From NCBI GenBank assembly GCA_963575745.1, contig CAUYUJ010013814.1:320062-384061 (forward strand): a DNA stretch of 64,000 nt, written 5' to 3'. The notes under the pieces are model-generated. The model was not told where the DNA came from. It saw only the letters and a program-made list of their open reading frames with translations, and ran no database searches. This document shows positions 54,847 through 64,000 of the stretch, in pieces. This stretch comes from Prorocentrum cordatum (lineage: Eukaryota > Sar > Dinophyceae > Prorocentrales > Prorocentraceae). The translations under genes were made by a program, and so were the position numbers. Numbering within the stretch: position 1 is the stretch's first letter; the number at the start of each line of letters is the position of its first letter.

Positions 54847-55060
54847 TACTACTACTACTACTACTACTTCTACTACTACTACTACTACTACTACTACTTT
54901 ACTATCTACTACTACTAATACTACTACCGTAACTNNNNNNNNNNNNNNNNNNNNNNNNNNNNNNNNNNNNNNNNNNNNNNNNNNNNNNNNNNNNNNNNNN
55001 NNNNNNNNNNNNNNNNNNNNNNNNNNNNNNNNNNTACTACTACTACTACTACTACTACGA

Positions 55061-55129
<69 letters not shown>

Positions 55130-55137
55130 CACTACTA

Positions 55138-55214
<77 letters not shown>
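54847..55214. repeat. (TAC)n microsatellite containing an assembly gap
   Basis: TAC/ACT repeats on both sides of the N run, so the true array length is unknown. Confidence 0.9.
54935..55034. other. Assembly gap, 100 N
   Basis: Exactly 100 N, the usual placeholder for a gap of unknown size. Confidence 0.99.
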
Positions 55215-55215
<1 letters not shown>

Positions 55216-55520
55216 TATCGCCCCGGTTGTAGGGTTGTTATCCGCACTCCCCGCGTGCCAACGCCCTTCCTGGCCCCGGTGCGCACGCGCCCCTCCCAAC
55301 CGCGGGGGGGGGCCAAGCTCCGCCAACTCCTTCTCATGCCTTGAAGTTACCAAGTCCATTTTCCAAGAAGAACAAGCTCTCAACAACAAACCGGGGCCAG
55401 GACGGCGGTTGCAGCGAGCAACAACAACAATCCGCATCGCGGAATTCCACTTCAGCCACGCACCCAGGGACAGTAAATGACCGTTCAGCTCAGCCCACCC
55501 CCCCCCCCCCAGGCTGATAT

Positions 55521-55543
55521 GCTGATATATATATATATATATA

Positions 55544-55585
<42 letters not shown>

Positions 55586-55649
55586 ATATATACATAACAT
55601 ATACATACACATTTATGTATAGGCTGCACGTATGATATATAATATATGC

Positions 55650-55690
<41 letters not shown>

Positions 55691-55738
55691 TGTATGTATA
55701 TATATATATATATACATGTCTATATGTTTATATGTATA
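55521..55738. repeat. (TA)n microsatellite with TGTATA variants
   Basis: TATATA with TGTATGTATA and ACATACA interruptions. Confidence 0.9.
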
Positions 55739-55915
55739 GCATGCACGAGCCCACGCGCGCGACCAGGGGCGGCGATGGCCCCCGCGCACGGGATAACAAA
55801 AGACAGCGGCGAAAACCCCCGTGCGCGGGATATTTTGGCAAGGCAAGGCCAACGCATCGTGATGCTGAAGGCGCGCGTATTATCCATATGATTTGCTGAC
55901 AGAGATAAGCTCATG
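55739..55915. repeat. ~175-bp duplicated sequence, copy 1
   Basis: Shares CCCCCGCGCACGGGATAACA, GATATTTTGGCAAGGCAAGG and GCAGAGATAAGCTCAT-like blocks with 56066-56240. Confidence 0.75.
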
Positions 55916-56065
55916 ATACACACTAGTGCACACTTGCAAACTCAAGTGCCCCTGCGAAGTGGGTGGGGGCGGTGGGCGGTGCCAAAGAACTGCAGCACAA
56001 GTGCGATCGCGGTCGTGCTCAAGATAAGGCGCGAGGCACAATTATCATTAACAAATATACAAGAA

Positions 56066-56240
56066 ACCGCGCGCACGACCCGGGATGGCGATAGCCCCCG
56101 CGCACGGGATAACAACATAGAATGGCAGAAGCCCCCGGGCACTGGATATTTTGGCAAGGCAAGGCCAACGCATCCTGATGCCGAAGGCATACATATTACC
56201 ATGATCGTTTGCTGGCAGAGATAAGCTCATCATGCGAAAC
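56066..56240. repeat. ~175-bp duplicated sequence, copy 2
   Basis: Direct-orientation partner of 55739-55915, about 80% similar by eye. Confidence 0.75.
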
Positions 56241-56357
56241 AATGCGCAATAGCAAACTCAATCACCCCATGCTTTCCCATATTGGGATCTGGTGAGGAAT
56301 CGCATCGACAACGAACTGCCCAAACAGAACGAGGGCCTGGCAGAGAGTCTTCGGTTG

Positions 56358-57052
<695 letters not shown>

Positions 57053-57053
<1 letters not shown>

Positions 57054-58020
57054 GCGGCCGGCAACTGGGCATTGGGCGACGTCGCCAGCTGGCGCGCGCG
57101 GCGGCCGGCCCTCTCGCGGCGGCGCACGCTGGCGCCGCGCTTCCACCGGCCATGGCGCTGCACCTCAGCGAGGGCGCGGCACCTGAAGGCAAAGTCGGCA
57201 GACGCGCCTCCGCGCCTCAACGCGCGGGGGCATGGCCGCAGCCGTTGCAAGCCAGCAGCGTCAGCTGGCTGTCTGAGGAAGACCTCGAACGCGCGGGCAG
57301 CGAACGAGAAAAGCGGCCTGGCGGGCGGCGCGGCCGCCTTGAGGTCTCGAAGAAGCCAGGCAACCCGGCGCCTGGGCGCCGCGCAGGCGCCGAAGGTAAT
57401 TGCGTCGTCGCACTCGCCGGACTTCGCGGCCACGGAGGGCGGGCAGTCTGAGGGAACGGCTGGCATCAGGGTAATCAGGGCCCGGGGGTAGGCCGACGTC
57501 GCGGAGTGCCGGGGGCGCCCGACGTCGCGGGCCTTCACGCTCAGCAGCTCCGGGAGCCACAGGTAGCCGTCGAAGGCCGCGGCGACGGCGACCCCGCAGA
57601 TGCGCGGCGAGGCAGCAGGGATGCGAGATCCTGGTCGATCATCGGCAGAGCGGCCCCCCAAGGGCAGGGGCCCCGAGGGGCCCCGCTGCTCCCCTGGCGC
57701 CGCCTTCGCGAAGCCCTCGAGCGTGAGGCGGGCCTAGGGGAACTCCAGCACGTCCTTCAGGTTGACGCGCCCCTCGAACGCGCGCCCGCGCAGGGCCGCG
57801 CGCGCGGCGAAGATCCCGTCGCCGGACAGGAAGATGTTCCGCAGGTGGTCCACCATGAGCCTGTCCCTCTTCTGCGCCGAGCGCCGCCGGTAACGGCGCT
57901 TGTTCGCGATGCGCAGCACCTCGGCGGCAGCTCGGGCGAAGCGCTGCTGCGTCGGCGGCTTCGCGCGGCGCCCGGCGAGGAAGTCCTCGCGGACCACGTC
58001 GTTGTGAATGGCCCGCTGCC
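57053..58020 (-). pseudogene. Tyrosine recombinase (DIRS/Ngaro-type) remnant
   Basis: The N-terminal helical part DVVREDFLAGRRAKPPTQQR and KRDRLMVDHLRNIFLSGDGI is followed by an in-frame TAG at 57734-57736. The catalytic part then gives VAVAAAFDGYLWLPELLSVK, VAAKSGECDDAITFG, LRPCPRALRRGGASADF and AEVQRHGRWKRGASVRRRER. The Arg of the LR motif and HGRW remain, but the residue expected to be the nucleophilic Tyr (in a VRRYE-like context) is Arg, so the enzyme would be dead. Tyrosine recombinases of DIRS-like elements integrate circular cDNA. It follows the RT, RNase H and methyltransferase-like parts on the same strand. Confidence 0.6.
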
Positions 58021-58575
58021 GGCCCACCGTGGCCCGAGGGCGGCGCGGCCCCGAGCTGGCCGCGGGTGGCGCGGCTGGCCTGCTGGCCGAAGCGGCGCCT
58101 GCGGTCGCGCTCGGCCGCCTGCGCCTGCGCGACGCTGCTGCCCCGCTCGAGCTTGTCTGGCCTCCACTCCTGATGGCCAGCGGGCGGACAGACAGGGTCT
58201 GGCGCGCGCTGCCAGTCGGAGCATTTGGCGGCGCCTGCCAGACGAGCCCCCCCCTCGGCATTCAGGGCGAGAGCCGTGGGGGAGTCCTGCTAAGGGCGCG
58301 CACGCGCGCAAGATGCCGGCCCACTTTCGAGCCAGCGCCTGTGGACACCTACCAGCGAGACGAGTTTTCCAGACCGTGCCCTGCGCGGGCCCAAGCCGCG
58401 CCAGGCCCGCAAGGACCTCGTGAACATGATCGCGGGGGCATCTGGGCCCCAGGGCCTGGAGGGGCTTCAGGTCGGTAACAAGCGTGGTGGGGTTCAGGTA
58501 GCGGCAATCGCAATGGCAATAATGCATGGCTAACGTAGGTGACGGGATAGAAATGCCATGCCTTCAAGGCAAGTC
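58021..58575 (-). other. Spacer between methyltransferase-like and recombinase regions
   Basis: Open in several minus frames, Arg/Ala/Pro-rich, no recognised motif. It probably holds a low-complexity polyprotein linker. Confidence 0.35.
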
Positions 58576-58579
58576 CTAA

Positions 58580-58945
58580 GACGGGGTGACGATGGGTTCT
58601 CGCTTGACCATGTTACTCCGCACCGAACGCAGAGGCGACATATTTGATCGCGAACTTGACGGAGCCACTGGCAGAGGCGAAATGCTTGCCCGGGTTTCGC
58701 GCCAGAGTGGCCCGGCGAAAAGGGGCGCGCGGTGCGCCGAGATGGACGCGCCGCGCATCGCGGCGAACGATGAAAGAGCGGATCACTTGGACGACGCTCG
58801 GGCTGGTCAGATCGCGCCACGGACCCGCAAGATGTCGACCGGGGCCCAGCTTTGGAGACCCTCGTCGAGGCAGGCGGCCGCGAGGCGGGCGCAGCCGGCA
58901 TAGAGCTCGAGCACGCGCCGCTGCTGGCGCCAGGCACGGGGCAGA
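58580..58945 (-). pseudogene. Methyltransferase-like remnant in DIRS-like element
   Basis: VLELYAGCARLAAACLDEGL (~58.91 kb) fits an AdoMet-binding motif I. In other frames, RRVHLGAPRAPFRRAT would be the G-x-P-C-x-S/T segment with its Cys lost, and SSENPSSPRL (~58.59 kb) an ENP motif. DIRS elements are known to carry methyltransferase domains; whether this is the same family is uncertain. It is broken by frameshifts. Confidence 0.4.
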
Positions 58946-58977
58946 GCCGCGAGGCGATGCGGTCCCGCCCCGCCCGT

Positions 58978-59212
58978 CGTCGACGTCGGTCGCAGGCCCG
59001 GCGTGCCTCCGCGCTGACTTATGTCAGTCGCGGTCAACGACTGTCGCGGGCCCCGCGCTCCTCCGCGCTTGTTTATATCCGTCGCGGTCGACGACTGCCA
59101 CGAAGCCAACGCTCCTCCGCACCTGTTTATATCAGTCGCGGTCGACCACTGTCGTGGGGCTAACGCTCCTCCATACTTGTTTATATCAATCGCGGTCGAC
59201 GACTGGTGTGGC
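58978..59212. repeat. 54-bp in-frame tandem repeat, ~4 units
   Basis: Units contain CGCTCCTCCGC, TTGTTTATATC and GTCGCGGTCGACGACTG. On the minus strand each reads 18 residues like STATDINKRGGA. The length is a multiple of three, so the repeat expands a protein linker. Confidence 0.85.
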
Positions 59213-59279
59213 TCGGCTGACTGGGCCGGCAGGTCGCGGGCAGCTAGCTCCTCGCTGCGTCTGGCCCGGCGCCAGCTCG

Positions 59280-59510
59280 AAGCGGTCCGCCGCCCTGGAG
59301 TCGTAGTCGGTCGCGTTCCGCTTGCTCTCGGAGTAGCGGCGGTAGTGATGGATGCCAGTGGCGAGCTGCCGAACCGCAGACTGGCGGGCCAGCTGCCGCG
59401 GGACCAGGTCGGCACACCTGCCCTTCCCAAAGGCCATCATCGACGACAGGTTGTCGCCTATACAAAGGAACAGAGCACCCGTGGGCCGCCACCGACCGAG
59501 TGGCCCGCCT
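59280..59510 (-). pseudogene. RNase H of DIRS-like element
   Basis: LFLCIGDNLSSMMAFGKGRC carries a catalytic-type Asp. RQLATGIHHYRRYSESKRNA then TDYDSRAADR matches the late Asp region of RNase H in tyrosine-recombinase retroelements. It is in a different frame from the RT, so a frameshift lies between. Confidence 0.5.
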
Positions 59511-59879
59511 GAGGCCCAGCAAGGTCGCCCGGCCCTCGAGGGCGCGGATGGGCGCCGCGAAGAGAAAGGCGCCGCGGACGACCAGCAGCCGTAGATGTAC
59601 GCCGCGAGGACCGAGTCGGGAAAGGCCGGAATGCCGCCGCGGCAAGCCGCGGCCGCGGCGGCCTGGAAGTCGACCCCGCCGACGCGTCGGCGCCGCTCGG
59701 TGCCGCGCCCAGGAGACGGTCGCCCCCGGCCCCGCGAAAGCAGTGTCGTTGTCGCCAGCCGCGGAGAAGCTGGCCTGCGCGGCGACCTCGACGCCCGGGG
59801 GGTCGCCCGGGTCGTCGGCGCACCGGTCGAGGGCGAGGGGGCGCCAACGCTCTCAATGGGCCCCGCGTGCTGGCGTCGG

Positions 59880-61120
59880 AGCGCTGCGCCCACGGGTGCC
59901 AGCTAGCGCCGAGATCAACCCTGGCGAAGTGGATCAGAACCTTCACGAGGGTCAGCTCGCGCAGCTGCTCGACGTTGAACTCGCAGCATGCGCCCGATAA
60001 GTGCGCGATGCGGCGCAGACAGCTCAGGGCGGACAGAGCGGGCCTCGTGGGCATGAAATGGTGCACGACGTGGCCGAGCAACACCACCATGGCCGATGGC
60101 GCGCTGCCACGGCGGTCTATCAGGGCGGCGACCGCCCGGCGCAGTCGCCAGGCGCGCTCGAGCTGAGGCGCCGCCTGGCCCAGGACAAAGTCGAAGCGAA
60201 CGCCGCAGCGCACGAAGTCCTGTGTCGCATAGCAGACCTCGCGGCACTGCAGGCCGCACCTCTCGAACTCGCACAGAATGGCCTCCAGCGCTGCATCAGC
60301 CAGGCTGCGAGGCGACCCTGCCACGTTCGAGTTGTCGACGCAAGAGGGGCCAGCCAGCTCGCCCGCGCAAAGTCGGGCGCAGGGGGCTCGCTCAGATACG
60401 ATCCTGACGTCGTCGGGTGGGATGGGCAGCACCTGGGCGATGCCGACGCGCGCGACGTCCTCTGTGATGGCGCTGCAAATGAGCGGCGACCAGCTCCAGC
60501 CCATGGCGAGCCCCTGAAAGGATGGGCACACGATGGTCTCAGGGTCCACCTTGACGTACCTCCGGCTCACCTCGTCGTAGACGCAGTCCGTGTCGAACTT
60601 GTTGATGGCCATCGGGTAGTCGATGCAGAACCAACTGCCAACCTCGAGCCACTGCATCTGGTATAAGCCCTGTCGAAGATCAGCGCCCGCACCGTGGCAC
60701 CCGGAGTCGCCTTCACCCTCTCGCAAGAGGTCGGCGTCTAGGCAGAGGCCTCTGAGCGCGGCGGCCAAGCCGAGTTCGGTCTGAGGGGGGCACCAGTGCA
60801 TGGCCGAGGGCCCCCTGCCATCGATGACCATGCGCAGGGTGCCGTCCTTTTTACCGACAAAGAAGATACTGGCGCGGGCGCGGCATCGGGTGCGCACGCC
60901 CACGGGCCCGATGGAAGAGGCTGAGCCGCAGGACCGGGTCGCGCCGCGGGTTGAGACCCCAGAAGGGGTGCACCGACGGCAGCTCGCCAGCCTCGACCAC
61001 GTTGTCCAGCACCGCTTGCGAGCGATACGCGAACTTCTCGGGGTGGCCGATCAGCGGCAGCAGCGATGCAGGAGCAAGAGAGCGGCTGGGCAGCGTTCGG
61101 ATGCCGCTGTCGATTTTTTT
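59880..61120 (-). pseudogene. Reverse transcriptase of DIRS-like element
   Basis: Minus-strand order: EKFAYRSQAVLDNVVEAGEL (~61.0 kb), SIFFVGKKDGTLRMVIDGRG (~60.86 kb, fingers/palm), WFCIDYPMAINKFDTD, CPSFQGLAMGWSWSPLICSA (~60.49 kb, motif B-like) and GPSCVDNSNVAGSPRSLADA (~60.34 kb) at the place of the catalytic box. Here DN replaces the usual DD. FHNVEQ-like SGACCEFNVEQLRELTLVKV follows. I recall DN-type boxes in other dinoflagellate RTs of this kind. The frame shifts between 61.0 and 60.9 kb. Upstream the element is cut by CCAAGATGGCC repeats at ~61.13 kb. Confidence 0.6.
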
Positions 61121-61129
61121 TGTTTTTTG

Positions 61130-62460
61130 AATGGGGCTCGTAGGGCCGAACAGGCGACGGCCGAGCACTGTAGATGCCTTTTGGCTTCAAGATAGCAACA
61201 TCGTCCCAAGAGCGCCCAAGAGGCCTCCAATATGGCCCCATGACAGCCCAAGAGGCCCCCAAGAGGGCCCCAAGAAGAGCCCAAGACGGCCCAAGATGGC
61301 CCCCAAGACGCCGAAAATGGTTTCCAAGACGGCCAAGATGGCCTCCAAGACGGCCAAGAAGGTCTCCAAGACAGCGAAGATGGCCCCAAGATGCACCTAA
61401 GACGGCCCCAGATGGCCTCAATATGGCCTTAGACTGCCCAAAAGGCCCGCCAGAGGCCTCCAAGACGGCCCAAGAGCCCTCCAAGACGTCCTCCAGGAAA
61501 CCTGAAAGCTCGGAAACCACCTGGTCCGATAGCTCGCCCGACTCCGTGTTCCCCAAAAGCTTTCGAAACCCCCTCGGGGCACGATGGCTTGGCCAAGCTC
61601 AAACCCAACCTTCGGCCACGCAGGCGCTTCCAAAATGGCAGGGGGCGGCGGTGATTCGCAATAGACGTCTTGCCACAGGGGTGCCCGGCGTGCTAGATCC
61701 TTTTGATTTTGATGTTGGCTCTTTTCCAAAAGAACTCCCCCTGGGGCTTCGGCCGATCCCGCCAGGGTCCCGGAAAGGCCCCGAAACCACCTCAACGACC
61801 GCAACAAGTTCTCCAAGACGGCTCAAGATGGCCTCTAAGATGGTCACGTTGGCCCAAGATGGCCCTTCAAGATGGCCTCCAAATCGCCAAAGATGGTCCA
61901 ATATGGCTTCCAAGACGGCCCGAGAGAGTCCAAGATGCCTTCAAGTTCGTCCAAGAAGCCTCCAAGACGGCCCAAGATGGCTTTAAGATGGCCTAAGACT
62001 GGCCAAGGGGCCCCCAAGAGGCCTCCAAGACGTCCTCCAGGAAGGCCCGAAAGGGCAAGCATCATTGATTTTCCTAAGGTTTTTGAAGGATTCTGGCATT
62101 TTCTCCTTATCAGCTCTCCGACGGCCCAAGACGGCCCAAGAGGCCCCCAACATCGTCCCAAGAGCGCCCAAGAGGCCTCCAAGATGGCCCCATGACAGCC
62201 CAAGAGGCCCCCAAGAGGGCCCCAAGAAGAGCCCAAGAGGGCCCAAGATGGCCCCCAAGACGCCGAAGATGGCCTCCAAGACTGTCCCAAGACGCCTCCA
62301 AGACGGCCAATCTGGCCCAAGATGACCTCCAAGATGCGTCCAAGATGGCCAAGATGGCACCAAGAGAACCCAAGATTACTCCAATTTGGCCTCCATAACG
62401 GTCCAAACAAAGATGCCTCCGAGACGGCCAAGATGGCCCAATTGAACCACAGAGTGCCTC
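61130..62460. repeat. CCAAGATGGCC-type minisatellite, two blocks
   Basis: Degenerate 10-14-bp units at 61195-61510 and 61800-62460, with CATCATTGATTTTCCTAAGG near 62060. Same family as 40431-41734. Confidence 0.8.
61548..61670. repeat. ~120-bp repeat, copy 1 of 3
   Basis: GTTCCCCAAAAGCTTTCGAA ... CCAACCTTCGGCCACGCAGG ... GGCAGGGGGCGGCG. Copies 2 and 3 are at about 62535-62640 and 62716-62850. Confidence 0.75.
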
Positions 62461-62534
62461 AAGAGGCTCCCAAGCGGACTCTTCCTCCCTTCCCCTTTTT
62501 CCTCACTCAACTCCTCGTCCCCAACCTCCTCCAC

Positions 62535-62850
62535 GTGTTCCCCGAAAGCTTTCCAAACTAATTCGGGGAACACTCGTTCCGAAATATTGGCAAGGATCTG
62601 ACCCAACCTTCGGCCAGCAGGCCCCAAAACGCCTCCAAAAGCTCACAAGAGCTCCCAAGGGGCCCCGAACACACCCATTCTTCACTCTCCTCATCTTCCC
62701 CGTCCTCCTCCACGTGTTCCCCGAAGGCTTTCCAAACCGATTCGGGGAACACATGATCCGATAGTTTGGCAGGGCTCTGGCCTCAACGTTCGGCCACATA
62801 GGCGCTTCCGAAAGGGCAGGGGGCGGCGCTGACTCGCCGTAGGCGTCTTC
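62535..62850. repeat. ~120-bp repeat, copies 2 and 3
   Basis: Both contain GTTCCCCGAA(A/G)GCTTTCCAAAC, ATTCGGGGAACAC and TTCGGCCA; copy 3 also has GGCGCTTCCGAAAGGGCAGG. Confidence 0.75.
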
Positions 62851-63000
62851 GATAAAATATGCGCTGATGATTCCTCTCCGCCCCCACATGATGTTCCCAG
62901 ATGCGCCAAGGCAGCGCCGAGACGCACCGACGCGACTCTGATATATCCCACTCTGATAGGGAGGGGCCGGCGGCAGGGGGCGAAGCCCTGACGGATAGTA

Positions 63001-63106
63001 TTCCTCCTCCTCCTCCTGCTCCTCCTCCTCCTCCTCCTCCTCCTCCTCATCATCATCATCATCATCATCAACATCATCATCAACATCATCATCAACAGCA
63101 TCGTCA
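63001..63106. repeat. (CTC)n then (ATC)n microsatellite
   Basis: Same compound order as at 47.6-48.3 kb. Confidence 0.9.
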
Positions 63107-64000
63107 GCATGGTCCGTCTTCCCTCCACCTCCTCCACGTCGCTACTCCACCTCACGTCTCGCTCCCCCTCGTCCAGCCGCCGTCCCGGCTTAGGGGCCCT
63201 GGGTGCAGCTACCCCGCAGCTGCGCGCCCCTCGGGACATCGGCAACGCGAAGGCCCGCTGCCAACGCCATTGGCCGCGGGCCAGCCGTGCTCCGCTTCGC
63301 CACCGCGCTCCAGGCAGCGAGGGCGCTGCCGTGGCGCACCCCTGCGTCCCGCGGCGACGCGCGGGCGCCACCCTCGCCGCGGTGCGCCCAGCGGCGCCCA
63401 CCGGCGAGATTCGGACCCAACGTCCGCCAGAGCCAGCCTGGCACAGGAGAGCCAGGGCGGCTCGCGGCCAGGCCAGGACCTTGTGGCGAGTGCAGGCCGC
63501 CCAAGCTCTCCTGCAGCAGCACCACGGCTGCAACGGCATGCCCAGCGACCCAGATCCACCATGGCGCTCTGCAGGTCCAGACACGTGGCGTTGCGGTGCG
63601 TGCAACACCATCAAGTGGCAGTCATCGCGTTGGCGTGTACATTGTTATCCAGCCCCGCAGCGCGGCCACGGCCGTTCCAGAAGAAGATCCAGACCCAGAC
63701 AGTCAGATGGGCATCGGGGTCAATCGACACCAGCACCGACTGCGGGAAACGGCTCACGGGCTTCTTCGGAGCAGCCAGCCTCAGCTCAGAGTCAGTCTTC
63801 GTCTCCAGTGTCCACTGCGCACGGACTGATCCCAGCTTCTCCCGCAGATGCCCGACAACATTCATGTTGGGTAGACCCTCCGAGCGGGACCAAGGAAATG
63901 GCAGCCTGCAGGTCACAGATCAAGTCGACTTCGTCAGCACTAGAAGCCCAGTTGACAAGCAAGAAGGCTCTTGCAGCCTCAGCAGACATGCATCGTCCCA
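63107..64000. other. No recognised gene; weak minus-strand coding at the right edge
   Basis: The minus ORF 63989-63792 (MSAEAARAFLLVNWASSADE) and the ORF at 63916-63611 look protein-like and overlap in different frames, so a fragment of a gene running in from beyond the window is possible. No motif recognised. Confidence 0.3.

Noticed and set aside
61587-61603. ATGGCTTGGCCAAGC as another TTG-loop hairpin
   Set aside because: Only a short TTGGCCAA palindrome inside a different repeat family; no compensated outer arm, so not counted with the hairpin family.

Overview
The window looks like nuclear DNA of a dinoflagellate. The strongest single sign is a decayed tandem copy of the dinoflagellate spliced-leader (DinoSL) at 46478-46513. 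Other signs are high GC, abundant microsatellites and satellites, Ty1/copia polyprotein pieces with CCCH-type gag fingers, and LINE and tyrosine-recombinase retroelement remnants. Almost all readable coding is on the minus strand. I see no intact host gene, no tRNA or rRNA, and no CRISPR. A 100-base assembly gap lies at 54935-55034.

Layout: 0.8-4.7 kb holds a broken minus-strand gene of unknown function. 5.0-5.6 kb is a 33-bp minisatellite. 6.3-10.9 kb holds a second broken minus-strand gene ending in a PHD-like zinc finger. 11.2-46.5 kb is a nest. The outer layer is one ~4.7-kb LINE read on the minus strand (DinoSL relic, ORF1-like region and endonuclease start at 46.5-44.7 kb; rest of endonuclease at 38.4-37.2 kb; reverse transcriptase at 12.85-11.3 kb). 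It is split by two insertions. The first is a 6.3-kb non-coding element with short terminal direct repeats, made of satellites (38.4-44.7 kb). The second is a 24.3-kb LTR retrotransposon (12853-37153) bounded by two gap-free 321-bp repeats that differ at 18 positions.

The giant element reads, in its own 5'-3' order: LTR, primer-site-like sequence, (GA)n, gag with zinc fingers, DTG protease, HHCC/DDE integrase, YIDD reverse transcriptase, copia RNase H, a methyltransferase-like domain, then ~10.5 kb of further same-strand ORFs that I cannot assign (one part resembles an ADP-ribosyltransferase pattern), a polypurine tract and the 3' LTR. The frame is kept over long stretches but broken by many in-frame stops and by frameshifts that mostly sit on homopolymers. 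Scattered through this element, and not seen by eye in its flanks, is a family of short imperfect hairpins with a TNG triloop and variable arms.

46.5-57 kb is mostly microsatellite and satellite DNA with segmental duplications. 57.05-61.1 kb is a minus-strand DIRS/Ngaro-like remnant (reverse transcriptase, RNase H, methyltransferase-like domain, tyrosine recombinase), bordered by CCAAGATGGCC-type repeats (61.1-62.9 kb). All family assignments rest on motifs read by eye; no database search was possible.
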